In this document: one piece after another, positions 16,821 through 26,449 of the stretch
Layout of the letters: each line of letters starts with the position of its first letter
Numbering within the stretch: the first letter of the stretch is position 1
Assembly: GCF_025215495.1 (NCBI RefSeq)
Contig: NZ_CP104302.1
Location: 2,728,001 to 2,792,000, forward strand
Direction: 5' to 3'
DNA length: 64,000 nucleotides
Source of the DNA: Mycolicibacterium brumae
Lineage (GTDB): Bacteria; Actinomycetota; Actinomycetes; Mycobacteriales; Mycobacteriaceae
Program-made: the position numbers and the translations under genes
Notes under the pieces: model-generated
Database searches by the model: none
What the model was told of the DNA's origin: nothing
The model's input: the letters and a program-made list of their open reading frames with translations, nothing else

Positions 16821-18641
16821 ATGTCCTCGCAGCGCCCCGCCCTGCTCGAATCCGCCCTTGACGACGTCAACCTGCTGCTGGAGCACCTGGATTCCGCGGC
16901 AGCCGAGTGGCAGCCGTGGATCGACCGGGTGGCGCCCGAACACCGGGACGGCGCCCTGAACCTGGCGCGGTACTGCGCGATGCGCCAGGTCGATGTCCGC
17001 GATCTGCAGCGACGGCTGGCCGGCCTCGGACTGAATTCCTTGGAGAGCGCCGAAGCACACGTCCAGCAGAGTCTGCGCGCGGTGGCGTTGGCCCTGAGCC
17101 AGATGCTTGGCGCGGCGCCCCTGTCGGCCTCCACCGCCGATTTCGCCGAGGGCGCCCGGGTGCTGAACCGCAATGCCGAGGACCTGCTCGGACCCCGCCC
17201 GGCCGGGCGGGCCGCCCGCATCATGGTCACCATGCCCACCCAGGCCGCCACCGACCCGACCCTGGTCGCCGGCCTGCTGGACAGCGGGATGGAAATCGCA
17301 CGGATCAACTGCGCCCACGATGACGCGCAGATCTGGCGGGCGATCGCCGCGCAGATCGCCGACCACACCGGACGGCACTGTCTGATCGCCATGGACCTCG
17401 CCGGACCGAAATTGCGCACCGGGCCGATCGAACCCGGCCCCCAGATCATCCGGCTGCGCCCGACCCGCGACGCCCGCGGCGAAGTGCTGGTCGCGGCTCG
17501 GGCCTGGCTGACCTCAGCGGGCGCCCCGGCGCCGAGTCCGCGGCCCGGACTGCCCACCGTCCCCGTCGGCGGCGGATGGCTGCGCCGGCTGCGCGCCGGG
17601 GACATCATCGAACTCCGCGACACCCGCAGGTCTCGGCGGTGGCTGGAAGTCGAGCAGATCTGCCCCGTCGGCGTGGTGGTCAGCTGTGATCAGACCGTTT
17701 ACCTCGGAACCGGCACGCAGCTGAAGGTTGTCGGGGAGGAAGGCGCCAGCGTGATCGGCGAGCTGCCCGCCGTCACCCAGTTCCTGCGGGTGCGCGCCGG
17801 TGACACCCTGCGCGTCACCCGAGACCTCAGTCCGGCGCCAGCGTCGGCCGAACCGGCGCGCATCGGGTGCACGCTGCCCGAGGTCTTCGACTGCGCCGGC
17901 GTCGGCGACCGGGTGTGTTTCGACGACGGCAAGATCAGCGGCCGGATCGTCGAAGTGGCCCACGCATCCTTCGACGTCCGCGTCGACGCTCCGCTCGAGG
18001 AGGCGAAACTGCGCGCCGGCAAAGGAGTCAACGTCCCGGACACCGACCTGCGGATCAGCGCGCTGACCGACAAGGACCGCGCCGACCTCGCCGAGATCGT
18101 CGCCCTGGCCGATATCGTGCAGTTCTCCTTCGTGCGGGACCCCGCCGACGTCGAGCAGCTCTTCGACGAGCTGGATCGACTGGGCGCCTCGGACCTCGGC
18201 GTGGTGCTCAAGATCGAGAACCGGGGGGCGTTCGAGAACCTGCCCCAGTTGCTGCTCTCCGCCATGCGCCGACGCCGGGTCGGGGTGATGATCGCTCGCG
18301 GCGACCTCGCCGTGGAGTGCGGCTACGAACGGCTCGCCGAGGTGCAGGAGGAGATCCTGTGGCTGTGCGAGGCCGCCCACATCCCGGTCGTCTGGGCCAC
18401 CCAGGTGCTCGAGCAGCTGGCGAAGTCCGGGGTGCCGTCGCGGGCCGAGATCAGCGACGCGGCGCTGGCCCAGCGGGCCGAATGCGTGATGCTGAACAAG
18501 GGCGCGCACATCGCCGACGCGGTGCGCGCGCTGTGCGACATCCTGGCCCGGATGACCGGCCACCAAGACAAGAAAACCGCGCTGCTGCGCCCGCTGCGGT
18601 CCTGGGAATCCCCCGCCGCGGCCGTCGGCGACACCCCTTAG
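16821..18641 (+). CDS. Pyruvate-kinase-like protein with N-terminal helical extension
   Basis: About 606 residues. Residues 1-130 are a helical extension not found in housekeeping pyruvate kinase. The barrel follows: ARIMVTMPTQAATD, GMEIARINCAHDD, MDLAGPKLRTG, a B-domain-like insert, VLKIENRGAFEN (catalytic Lys/Glu), MIARGDLAVECG (Mg-binding Asp) and VVWATQVLEQLAKSGVPSRAEISD. The usual MLSGETA becomes MLNKGAH, and the C-terminal regulatory domain is missing. It may be a phosphotransferase of altered specificity. GTG 16803 is an alternative start in the same frame. The gene stands alone between two transporters. Confidence 0.75.
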   Translation: MSSQRPALLESALDDVNLLLEHLDSAAAEWQPWIDRVAPEHRDGALNLARYCAMRQVDVRDLQRRLAGLGLNSLESAEAHVQQSLRAVALALSQMLGAAPLSASTADFAEGARVLNRNAEDLLGPRPAGRAARIMVTMPTQAATDPTLVAGLLDSGMEIARINCAHDDAQIWRAIAAQIADHTGRHCLIAMDLAGPKLRTGPIEPGPQIIRLRPTRDARGEVLVAARAWLTSAGAPAPSPRPGLPTVPVGGGWLRRLRAGDIIELRDTRRSRRWLEVEQICPVGVVVSCDQTVYLGTGTQLKVVGEEGASVIGELPAVTQFLRVRAGDTLRVTRDLSPAPASAEPARIGCTLPEVFDCAGVGDRVCFDDGKISGRIVEVAHASFDVRVDAPLEEAKLRAGKGVNVPDTDLRISALTDKDRADLAEIVALADIVQFSFVRDPADVEQLFDELDRLGASDLGVVLKIENRGAFENLPQLLLSAMRRRRVGVMIARGDLAVECGYERLAEVQEEILWLCEAAHIPVVWATQVLEQLAKSGVPSRAEISDAALAQRAECVMLNKGAHIADAVRALCDILARMTGHQDKKTALLRPLRSWESPAAAVGDTP

Positions 18642-18644
18642 GGG

Positions 18645-19994
18645 TCACGATGTTCGGACCCAGGCGTTGCCCTGTTCCCGGTCCAGCACGGTGATCGCCT
18701 TGTTCTTCAGCGCGAAGATATAGACCAGCAGGCTGACGAAGATCACGGCGGTGACGTAGACGATGAACCAGCCGGGGCGCCCGCCGGACTTCGCGGCCTG
18801 GAACAGCATCGGCGCGGTGCCGCCGAACACCGAGTTTGCGAACGCGTAGCCCAGGCCGACGCCCAAGGCGCGCACCTCCGCCGGGAACAGTTCGGCCTTC
18901 ACGATCGCGTTCACCGAGGTGTAGCCGGTCAGGATGATGTAGCCGATGGCGGTCAGCAGGAACGCGGTCAGCGCTGAGGTCGCCTGCGGCAGATAGGTCA
19001 GCAGCACATAGGTGTAGAGCACGCCGCCGATTCCGAAGCCGACCAGTAGTGGCTTGCGGCCCACCCGGTCGCTGAGCAGGCCGCCCAGCGGCTGCAGCAG
19101 CATCAGGAAGATCAAGCCGAACAGGTTGATCCAGGTGGCGGTCATGGCTCCGTCGGCCCCGAAACTGGACTTGATGATCGCCGGGGCGTTGACGCTGTAG
19201 GTGTAGAACGCGACCGTACCGCCCGCGGTGATCAGGAAAACCAGCAGCAGCGGGCGCCACTGGGTGACGAACAGCGTCTTCAGCGAGCCGGCGCCGGGGT
19301 CCTTGCCCTCGCGGATCTCCGCCAGGTGCGCCTCGCTCAGCGATTCGTCCATGGTGCGCCGGATCCACAGCACCACCAGCGCGGCGATGCCGCCGATGAA
19401 GAACCCAACCCGCCAGCCCCAGTCCTTCATCGCCTCGACGTCGACGAAGCTGAGCATGATCAGCAGGGTCAGCTGGGCCAGCACGTGGCCGCCCACCAGG
19501 GTGACGTACTGGAACGACGACAGGAACCCGCGCCGGTTCGCCGTCGCCGCCTCCGACATGTAGGTCGCCGAGGTGCCGTATTCCCCGCCGGTGGCGAACC
19601 CCTGGACCAGGCGGGCGAAGATCAGGATCACCGCCGCCCAGACGCCGATGCTGTCCCGGGTCGGCATCACCGCCACCAGGAACGAGCACGCCGACATCAC
19701 GCTGACGCTGATGACCAGCGCCGTCCGGCGGCCGCGGCGATCGGCGATGCGGCCGAAGAACCACGATCCGAACGGACGCATGATGAAGGTCACCGCGAAG
19801 ATCGCGTAGATGTAGACCGTCGAGTTGGCGTCGTTCTCGTCGAAGAACTGGGCTTCGAAGTACGACGCGAACACGGTGTAGATGTAGACGTCGTACCACT
19901 CGACGAGGTTGCCGGCCGAACCCTTCATGGTGTTCAGGACAGCGCGACGGGTGGAGGTCGGCGCATAGGTGGGGCCGGCTGCCGTGTCGCTCAT
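18645..19994 (-). CDS. MHS-family MFS transporter (KgtP/ProP-like)
   Basis: A 449-residue 12-helix symporter of the metabolite:H+ family: NLVEWYDVYIYTVFASYF in helix 1, GRIADRRGRRTALV in loop 2-3, the RLVQGFATGGEYGTSATYM signature in helix 4-5, and LSDRVGRKPLLVG in the repeat half. Family members take up alpha-ketoglutarate, citrate, proline or betaine with protons. The specific substrate cannot be read from sequence. It converges on the pyruvate-kinase-like gene, with only three bases between the stops. Confidence 0.85.
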   Translation of the reverse strand: MSDTAAGPTYAPTSTRRAVLNTMKGSAGNLVEWYDVYIYTVFASYFEAQFFDENDANSTVYIYAIFAVTFIMRPFGSWFFGRIADRRGRRTALVISVSVMSACSFLVAVMPTRDSIGVWAAVILIFARLVQGFATGGEYGTSATYMSEAATANRRGFLSSFQYVTLVGGHVLAQLTLLIMLSFVDVEAMKDWGWRVGFFIGGIAALVVLWIRRTMDESLSEAHLAEIREGKDPGAGSLKTLFVTQWRPLLLVFLITAGGTVAFYTYSVNAPAIIKSSFGADGAMTATWINLFGLIFLMLLQPLGGLLSDRVGRKPLLVGFGIGGVLYTYVLLTYLPQATSALTAFLLTAIGYIILTGYTSVNAIVKAELFPAEVRALGVGLGYAFANSVFGGTAPMLFQAAKSGGRPGWFIVYVTAVIFVSLLVYIFALKNKAITVLDREQGNAWVRTS

Positions 19995-20047
19995 TTCGGG
20001 AGGCTACCCCGATGGCGTCCGCCGCACACCGCGCGAACCGCAAAAGA

Positions 20048-20084
20048 AACCGGCGCCGAGCGGGATTCCCACTCGGCGCCGGTT
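20048..20084. terminator. Hairpin terminator after the DUF4189 gene
   Basis: AACCGGCGCCGAG pairs with CTCGGCGCCGGTT across an 11-base loop between the DUF4189 stop and the start of the KgtP-like gene. Confidence 0.7.
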
Positions 20085-20094
20085 GTCAATCTGG

Positions 20095-20466
20095 TTAGTT
20101 GCAGGCCCAGGAGTCGATCCAACCGCCACCGAGGCGGCCCATCGCGTCGTTCTGCGCCTCGGCCAGGGTGGCGCCGCCACCGCCCTGGTAGGTGAAGCCG
20201 TTGTAGGCGACCGCGCCGCAGCCGCCGACGAAGGAGGTCAGCACCTTGCAGTCGGTGTAGCCGCAGTAGTTCCGGGCGGTCTGCTCGGCGGCGCCGCGGT
20301 TGCCGTAGCGCACCGCCCACCCCGAGGCGCCGTTGGGCGCGTAGGCGATGGCGCCGAAGCCCGAGGCCGCCGAGGCGGTCGGGGCCAGCACCAGCGGGGC
20401 GGCCGCGGAGGCGGCGATCGCCACGGCGGCGACTGCGGCCCGATGGCGAAGTGTCTTCTTGGTCAT
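20095..20466 (-). CDS. Secreted DUF4189 protein (Rv1269c-like)
   Basis: A 123-residue exported protein. A Sec signal peptide covers residues 1-33 (basic start, hydrophobic Ala/Val core, ASA before SGFGAIAY). The mature part is one DUF4189 domain with GAIAYAPNGASGWAVRYGN and four Cys, likely two disulfides. Members are small mycobacterial secreted proteins of unclear role. It lies directly downstream of lprA, as Rv1269c does in M. tuberculosis, which supports orthology. Confidence 0.85.
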   Translation of the reverse strand: MTKKTLRHRAAVAAVAIAASAAAPLVLAPTASAASGFGAIAYAPNGASGWAVRYGNRGAAEQTARNYCGYTDCKVLTSFVGGCGAVAYNGFTYQGGGGATLAEAQNDAMGRLGGGWIDSWACN

Positions 20467-20497
20467 TCTTCGTTCCTCTCTGATCCGCAGTGTTCGC

Positions 20498-21196
20498 TTA
20501 GACGGGCTTCTCGGCGGTGACTTGCTTGCCGAATTCGGACAATTCCAGGGTGACGGTGGCGTCCTGCACCGGCTCCATCTCGGCCTTGAGCAGGTGGTTG
20601 CTGCCGTCCTGGGCGATCCACAGCGTGGTCGGCAGCTGAATCTCGTCCTGCGGGCCCATCCGGGACCCGGCCATCACCATCACGTCGTTGGACGACGCGG
20701 TGCCGCTGATCTTGGTCGCCTCGACGCCGTCGACGGCTTCACTGCCCTGTTCCTTGGGGTCCTGGAAGTTCTTCAGCAGGTTGGCCAGTCCGCGCTCGGG
20801 GTCGAGCACCAGCGCGACGCTGTAGATGGAGTTGCCGTCGCCGTAGTTGACGAACGTGCCGGGCTCGGCGACATCGGAGTACAGGCTGCCGTCGACGTAG
20901 ACGAACTTCGAGGTGGCCTCGCCGAGGCTGCCCATGTCCAGGGTGACGGTTCCGGTGGCGGCCGGGGCCGGCTTGGTGGACAGATCGCCTTCCAGCCGCT
21001 TGGCCTTCAGGTTCGGCACCTGCCCGTCGCTGGTCAGCAGCACGTGCGCGCCGGTCACCTCGCCCATGGCCTCCGCGGACGCCTTGACCGTGGCGGCGGG
21101 GTCCTCACCGGAGCCGGTCGACGAGCCGCCGGTGCAGGCGCTGAGGGCGAAGCCCCCGACCAGCGCGGCCGCTGCGATGCGCAGCCCTACCTTCAT
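20498..21196 (-). CDS. lprA: LprA-type lipoprotein (LppX/LprAFG family)
   Basis: A 232-residue lipoprotein. The signal peptide ends in the lipobox LSAC (Cys at about residue 21). The mature half-barrel of the LppX/LprG/LprA family follows, with GDGNSIYSVALVLDPERGLANLL and a final FGKQVTAEKPV that I recall as LprA-like. Family members bind and carry triacylated lipids across the cell wall. ATG 21196 with AAGGAGGAGA ahead is preferred over the ATG nine codons upstream. The 31-base gap to the DUF4189 gene suggests one operon. Confidence 0.8.
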   Translation of the reverse strand: MKVGLRIAAAALVGGFALSACTGGSSTGSGEDPAATVKASAEAMGEVTGAHVLLTSDGQVPNLKAKRLEGDLSTKPAPAATGTVTLDMGSLGEATSKFVYVDGSLYSDVAEPGTFVNYGDGNSIYSVALVLDPERGLANLLKNFQDPKEQGSEAVDGVEATKISGTASSNDVMVMAGSRMGPQDEIQLPTTLWIAQDGSNHLLKAEMEPVQDATVTLELSEFGKQVTAEKPV

Positions 21197-21326
21197 GAAT
21201 GTCTCCTCCTTGTCGAACCGCAACCACTGCGGCGGGTGTGAAACTCGGTGTCGACACCGGTCTGCGGTATCGCCTCGAAGCGAGCCTAACCGGGCTCAAC
21301 CGCGGTCCATGACGCCAATATTCGGC

Positions 21327-24300
21327 TCAGGTGATCTGGCCGGAAATCAGCGACGCGATCGCGCTGGCTTGATTCCCGGGAGCCGGGGCGCAGGTCCGCA
21401 CGTCGATCACCACGTTGGACCGGGCCTCCAGCGCGCGCTGGCAGACCTGCGCGCCGACGAGCAGCGACAGCGTCGCCCTCCCGTCCTCGGACAGCGCCGA
21501 CCCCAGGTTGGCCGCCGCCGGCTCGCCGGCGCTGTTGGCCATGCTGACCGTCGTGTTCTCGCAGCGCCGCCAGGCCGACAGCTGCCGGTCCTGGAACATC
21601 GCGGCGTCGTCGGCGCTGGCGAACGCGCTGACCACCTGTTCCACGCTGCGGTTCGGATCGTCAAGGTCGACGATCCGCTGGCCGACCAGCGCCTGCATGC
21701 CGGATTCCTTGGTGTAGGCGACCGCGCTGGCCGGGTAGACCGCCGGCGCGCACTGCGGCGGGTCCGACGGGGTGGTGTGCGGTTCGGTGATCGGCATCGG
21801 CGTCGCGTCGGCCATCGCCCGCGACCACATCTGCGAGGCGATCGAATCCGCGGGCGCCAGCAGGTCCGGCAGCTGGTCGGCGGTGTAGGTCGCCAGCACC
21901 TCTTCTTCCTCGTCGTCCTGGTCCCGCATGATCGGGGCGATGGCCCGGGTGCCGCTGCCGCTGGTGACGTTGGTCAGGGTGGCCAGCATCGCGACGGCCG
22001 CCACGATGCCGCAGCCGGCCAGCCCCCAGCCGGCGACCTTGCGGCGGCGGGCGGCCTTGACCGCCGCGCTGGTCGCGCCGGTGTTCTCCGACGCCGCCGG
22101 GCCGCCGGTGATCTCGTAGCTGGGCAACCGCAGCCGCCAGCGCAGCATCGTCAGATATGCCAGCCCGAGCGCGGCCAACATGGACATGTCCAGCGTCCAC
22201 CACTTGCCGGTGTGGTACCAGAGCAGGTCGTCGCTGGTTTCCAGCGGAGCCACGGTCAGCAGGTCGACGGTGGACGCGGTGGCGGCGTAACCCCAGCGGG
22301 CCGGCATCAACCAGGACAGTTGGGTCAGCCCGACGCGGCCGGTCACCGGGATCATCCCGCCGGCGAACACGATCGAGAGCATGATGACCACCACCAGCAT
22401 CGGCAGCACCTGCTCGGTGGAACGGGCCAGCGACGACAACAGCAGGCCCACGATCGCCGAGACCACCGCGGTCAGGGTGAGCGCGAGGTAGAGCTCCAAC
22501 ACCGGGTTGCCCACCGTGGTCGCGCCTTGGGTCGGACCACCCTTGCCGAGCACCACGATGGCCAGCAGCGCCGCGGTCTGCAGTGCTGCGGCCAGGCTGT
22601 AGACCAGCAGTTTCGCGCCCAGGTACGCCGACGCGGACAAGCCGACGGCCTGTTCGCGGCGGAACACGGCTCGCTCGCCGACCAGGTCGCGGATGGTCAG
22701 CGCGGTGCCCATGAACACCGCGGCGATATTGAGCAGGATCAGCAGCTGGGCCGGCTCGGCGGGCGCGGATCCCGACGCCTTGGCCTCGCCGAGACCGGTG
22801 GATCCGGGCACCGCCAGCGCCAGGATGCCGAGCACCAGCGGCAGCGCGGTCAGGAACGCGAAGTAGCCGCGGTCGGCGACGATCAGCCGGGCCTGGCGGC
22901 GCGCCACCGTCCAGACCTGGCGACGCAGACTGGTTTGCGCGGGCTTGCCGACCGCTCCCCCGGCGGCCGCCGGCTCCGGGGGCGCGGTGATCCCGGCGCG
23001 GGCCAGGAAGGCCTGGTGCGCCGCTTCGGGTTCGGCGGCGACCCAGGCGAAGATGTCGGCCCAGTCGGTGGTGCCGGTGGCCTTGGCGATGTCGTCCGGC
23101 GCGCCGGCGTAAGCGGTCTTTCCGCCCGGGGCCAGCAGCAGCACCTGGTCGCACATCCGCAGGTAGGTCAGCGAGTGGGTGACCACCACGACCACGCGGC
23201 CGGCGTCGGCCAGCCGGCGCAGCATCGCCATCACCTGCCGGTCCAGCGCCGGGTCCAGGCCGGACGTCGGCTCGTCGAGGATGAGCAGCAGCGGGCCGGT
23301 CAGCAGTTCCATCGCGACCGACACGCGTTTGCGCTGTCCGCCGGAGAGGGTGTCGATGCGCTTGTCCCGGTGGCCGGTGAGCTCCAGTTCGTCGAGCACC
23401 CGGGTCACCACGGCGTCGCGGTCGGCCTTGGTGGTGTCCGATGGCAGCCGCAGTTCGGCGGCGTAGTCGAGCGCGCGTTTGACCGTCAGCTGACGGTGCA
23501 CCACGTCGTCCTGTGGGACGACGCCGATCCTCGAACGCAGCGAGGCGTACTCGGCGTGCACGTCGTGGCCGTCGAAGCTGACCCAGCCGGTGGTCGGCCG
23601 GTTGCCGCCGCCGAGCACCCGGATCAGCGTCGATTTGCCGGCGCCGGAGGGGCCGATGACCGCGGTCAGGGTGCCCGGCCGCGCGGTGAAGGACACGTCC
23701 TCGAGCAGCCTCTTGTCGTCGTCGACGGTCAGCCCCACCCGATAGCAGCCGATGCCGGCGCTGTCGGCGGTGCTCTCCCGCACCGCGAGGGTCGTCCCGT
23801 CGAACACCAGGTCGGTGTTGCCGATGGTGACCACGTCGCCGGCGTGCAGCAGCGCTGCTTCGATGCGCCGGCCGTTGACGAAAGTGCCGTTGCCGGAGCG
23901 ATTGTCGCGGATCTCCGGCCCGGCCGGCGTGGCGGTCAGGAAGGCATGCGTGCGCGACGCCAACGCGTCGGGGACCACAATGCCGCTCTGTGACGCGCGG
24001 CCGATGGACACCGCTCCGGCCGGTGGCGTCACCGCGCGCTGCGGCAGCACCCGTCGTACCACGGTGGTGACCCGCATGGACGATTCGTTGTCGTCCTGTG
24101 GCGCCGGCACCCGCATATTGGGTCGGTGCGGCATGCCCTGGGCAGGCATGCCCGACTGCGGCGGACCCTGGGGCGGCGCCCCCGCCTGCGGCGGCCGTGG
24201 GCCGCTGGGCGGGGTGGGCCGGCTCGGCGGCCGCGCCCGCGGGCCGGGCGCCGGCGGGCGCGGCCCGGCAAACGGTCCGGACGGTGGGCCGGCGTTCGGC

Positions 24301-24710
24301 GGGGCCGGAAATCCGGACGTCGCCGGCGCCGACGGCGATCCGGCGGCCGGCCGGCCGCCGCCGGCGCGCAGGTCGGCGACCCGCACAACCCCGGTGCCGA
24401 GTTCGAAGCTCAGCCGCGGTCCGTCAACCGCTCCGAGGTTCAGGGTGGACTCGCCGACAATGTCCAGCCGCGGGGTGCGCACGCCGTCGACGAAGACACC
24501 ATTACGGCTGCGGTCCTCGGCGACCCAGTGATCCCCGTCCACACGCAGCACCAGATGCTCGCGGGAGACCCGCTGCTGCTCCGGGTTGTCATCGATGACG
24601 ATGTCGCAGGTCGGATTGCGCCCCACCGTCACCTGCGCGGTCGGTGTGAAGGTGTGGCTGCGTGTGCCCCAGTGCACCGTCAACGGCGGCGCGCTGTTTG
24701 CCATCCCCAT
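21327..24710 (-). CDS. FHA-FHA-ABC transporter fused to an extracytoplasmic PknH-like sensor domain
   Basis: A 1127-residue protein. Order: FHA domain 1 (about 10-105, VGRNPTCDIVID, SREH, SRNGVFVDG), a long Pro/Gly-rich linker (110-205), FHA domain 2 (235-310, SIGRASQSG, SGNGTFVNG), an ABC ATPase (325-570, GPSGAGKST, LSGGQRKR, ILDEPTSGLDP), a six-helix ABC-2 type membrane domain (640-885), a further single helix near 905-925, and an exported region to the end (QIVDLDDPNRS-like, SAWRRCENTTV) resembling the PknH/LppH sensor domain. Without that last domain it matches Rv1747, a phosphothreonine-controlled exporter of cell-wall lipid. ATG 24710 follows AAGGGGAG. The fusion is the unusual part. 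Confidence 0.85.
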   Translation of the reverse strand: MGMANSAPPLTVHWGTRSHTFTPTAQVTVGRNPTCDIVIDDNPEQQRVSREHLVLRVDGDHWVAEDRSRNGVFVDGVRTPRLDIVGESTLNLGAVDGPRLSFELGTGVVRVADLRAGGGRPAAGSPSAPATSGFPAPPNAGPPSGPFAGPRPPAPGPRARPPSRPTPPSGPRPPQAGAPPQGPPQSGMPAQGMPHRPNMRVPAPQDDNESSMRVTTVVRRVLPQRAVTPPAGAVSIGRASQSGIVVPDALASRTHAFLTATPAGPEIRDNRSGNGTFVNGRRIEAALLHAGDVVTIGNTDLVFDGTTLAVRESTADSAGIGCYRVGLTVDDDKRLLEDVSFTARPGTLTAVIGPSGAGKSTLIRVLGGGNRPTTGWVSFDGHDVHAEYASLRSRIGVVPQDDVVHRQLTVKRALDYAAELRLPSDTTKADRDAVVTRVLDELELTGHRDKRIDTLSGGQRKRVSVAMELLTGPLLLILDEPTSGLDPALDRQVMAMLRRLADAGRVVVVVTHSLTYLRMCDQVLLLAPGGKTAYAGAPDDIAKATGTTDWADIFAWVAAEPEAAHQAFLARAGITAPPEPAAAGGAVGKPAQTSLRRQVWTVARRQARLIVADRGYFAFLTALPLVLGILALAVPGSTGLGEAKASGSAPAEPAQLLILLNIAAVFMGTALTIRDLVGERAVFRREQAVGLSASAYLGAKLLVYSLAAALQTAALLAIVVLGKGGPTQGATTVGNPVLELYLALTLTAVVSAIVGLLLSSLARSTEQVLPMLVVVIMLSIVFAGGMIPVTGRVGLTQLSWLMPARWGYAATASTVDLLTVAPLETSDDLLWYHTGKWWTLDMSMLAALGLAYLTMLRWRLRLPSYEITGGPAASENTGATSAAVKAARRRKVAGWGLAGCGIVAAVAMLATLTNVTSGSGTRAIAPIMRDQDDEEEEVLATYTADQLPDLLAPADSIASQMWSRAMADATPMPITEPHTTPSDPPQCAPAVYPASAVAYTKESGMQALVGQRIVDLDDPNRSVEQVVSAFASADDAAMFQDRQLSAWRRCENTTVSMANSAGEPAAANLGSALSEDGRATLSLLVGAQVCQRALEARSNVVIDVRTCAPAPGNQASAIASLISGQIT

Positions 24711-24854
24711 GAACTCCCCTTCGCGATAGGCCGCGGACCCCTAGCCCCGGCTGGGCATCATCCTGTCATCACTTCGGTGACCTACAGACCTCTAATTCGG
24801 GCGAAATCGGCGCCCGACGGTGGTCTGCGCGGCCTTCAGGCTTCGCAACGACGC

Positions 24855-25247
24855 AATTCACGATGATGGACCTGGCTGTGGGCGCCAAGGACGCAATGGG
24901 CAACGGCTATCGCCCGCATACCGGGTATTGGCGGCAGCCGCCGTGGGGGCAGCAGCCGCAATGGGCTCCCCCACCGCGCCGGGCGATCGCGACCGCCCCT
25001 ACGACCGGGGCGAACTCACGGTGAGCTGCGGTTCCGGCGAGAAGCGACTGCTCCTGGGCCTCGACCCGTCCCACGGCGACGGCAGCTCGAAGTGGCTGCT
25101 GTTCAGCCTGCCGCTGGTATTGCCGAGTCTCGGCGCCTCCACCTTCCTGGTGGTCGCCCGGATCACGCGTAGGCGCAAACGGCCGCAGCCCGATCTGTGG
25201 GGACCGAGCGGGCCACGACGCTGGTGGCTTGTCGGCGCCGCCCGCTA
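24855..25247 (+). pseudogene. Possible remnant of a Pro-rich single-helix protein
   Basis: The 546-base gap before the AAA ATPase holds two fragments in different frames that together look like one small membrane protein. From ATG 24896 it reads PHTGYWRQPPWGQQPQWAPP and stops after about 42 codons; another frame then reads SSKWLLFSLPLVLPSLGAST, a helix, followed by ITRRRKRPQPDLWGP. Mycobacteria have many Pro/Gln-rich short membrane proteins of this design. This is an interpretation; no intact gene is visible. Confidence 0.3.
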
Positions 25248-25257
25248 CCGTCGAACC

Positions 25258-26445
25258 ATGCTCAACACCGTCGCCGTGCACGGGTACCGGTCGCTGCGCG
25301 AGCTGGCGGTGCCGCTGCGGCAACTGACCGTGATCACCGGTGCGAACGGGTCCGGCAAGTCCAGCACCTATCGGGCGTTGCGGCTGCTGGCCGACTGCGG
25401 TCGCGGCGAGGTGATCGGCTCGCTGGCCCGCGAGGGCGGGCTGAACTCGGCGCTGTGGGCGGGCCCCGAGCGTCTCGGCGGCGCGCGACGAACGGGGCGG
25501 ACCGAGGGCACCGTGCGCCGAGAGTCGGTGTCGCTCGCGTTGGGGTACGCCGCCGACGACTTCGGCTACCTGATCGATCTGGGCCTGCCGGTCTACGCCG
25601 GGATCGGCTCACAGTTCGGCCGCGACCCGGAGATCAAGCGGGAGGCGGTCTTCGCCGGTCCGGTGCTGCGCCCGGCCGGCACGCTGGCGCATCGCGACGG
25701 CCCGTACGCCGCCGCCCGCGGCGACGACGGCGAATTCGCCAAACTGACCCAGGGACTGCCGACCTACCGCAGCCTGCTGGCCGAGTACGCCCAGCCGTCG
25801 GCGTTGCCGGAGCTCGCCGCGGTGCGGGATCGGTTGCGCAGCTGGCGTTTCTACGATGGTTTCCGGGCCGACGCCGGAGCCCCGGCCCGGCTTCCACAGG
25901 TCGGCACCCGCACCCCGGTGCTCGCCGACGACGGCCGCGACCTGGCGGCAGCGTTGCAGACCATCATCGAAACCGGCGTCGGCGCAGACGATCTCGCGGC
26001 AGCGGTTTCCGAAGCGTTCGAGGGATCCACCGTGTCGGTCGCGGTGCGCGACGGGCTCTTCGACGTCGAGCTGTCCCAGCCCGGCATGCTGCGATCGCTG
26101 CGCAGCACCGAATTATCCGACGGCACACTGCGTTTCCTGCTGTGGGCGGCCGCACTGCTGAGCCCGGAACCGCCGTCGCTGATGGTGCTCAACGAGCCCG
26201 AGACCAGTCTGCATCCGGATCTGCTCGGGCCGTTGGGCGCGTTGATCGCCGCCGCCGCGCGCAGCACCCAGGTGCTGGTGGTCACCCATTCGCAGCGGTT
26301 GTGCGCCGCGCTGGAGGTGGTCCCGGTCGCCGACGCCTCGGTCTACGACAATATCGAGGTGCGCCTGCGCAAGGACCTCGGCGAAACCCGGATCGAGGGC
26401 CTGGGCATGCTGGAACTCCCACCGTGGCAGTGGGGTTCACGCTGA
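25258..26445 (+). CDS. AAA family ATPase (AAA_21/OLD-like)
   Basis: A 395-residue ATPase of the RecF/OLD-like group. It begins NTVAVHGYRSLRELAVPL, then Walker A ITGANGSGKSS at residues 24-34; near the end it has LSDGTLRFLLWAAAL (signature), PSLMVLNEPETSLHPDLL (Walker B with catalytic Glu) and VLVVTHSQ (switch His). No nuclease domain is fused. Such stand-alone proteins are often linked to DNA maintenance or defence, but no partner gene is adjacent. ATG 25258 is chosen because the sequence upstream in frame is not family-like. Confidence 0.75.
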   Translation: MLNTVAVHGYRSLRELAVPLRQLTVITGANGSGKSSTYRALRLLADCGRGEVIGSLAREGGLNSALWAGPERLGGARRTGRTEGTVRRESVSLALGYAADDFGYLIDLGLPVYAGIGSQFGRDPEIKREAVFAGPVLRPAGTLAHRDGPYAAARGDDGEFAKLTQGLPTYRSLLAEYAQPSALPELAAVRDRLRSWRFYDGFRADAGAPARLPQVGTRTPVLADDGRDLAAALQTIIETGVGADDLAAAVSEAFEGSTVSVAVRDGLFDVELSQPGMLRSLRSTELSDGTLRFLLWAAALLSPEPPSLMVLNEPETSLHPDLLGPLGALIAAAARSTQVLVVTHSQRLCAALEVVPVADASVYDNIEVRLRKDLGETRIEGLGMLELPPWQWGSR

Positions 26446-26449
26446 CGGT

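Noticed and set aside
15492..17378. 628-codon open frame on the minus strand
   Set aside because: Antisense to the MFS and pyruvate-kinase-like genes; low-complexity Gln/Arg/Asp composition.
20913..23993. 1026-codon open frame on the plus strand
   Set aside because: Antisense to lprA and the FHA-ABC gene; Arg/Gly/His-rich composition typical of shadow frames.
25258..26445. Defence operon around the AAA ATPase
   Set aside because: No nuclease, helicase or TOPRIM partner is fused or adjacent; the neighbours are ordinary chromosomal genes.
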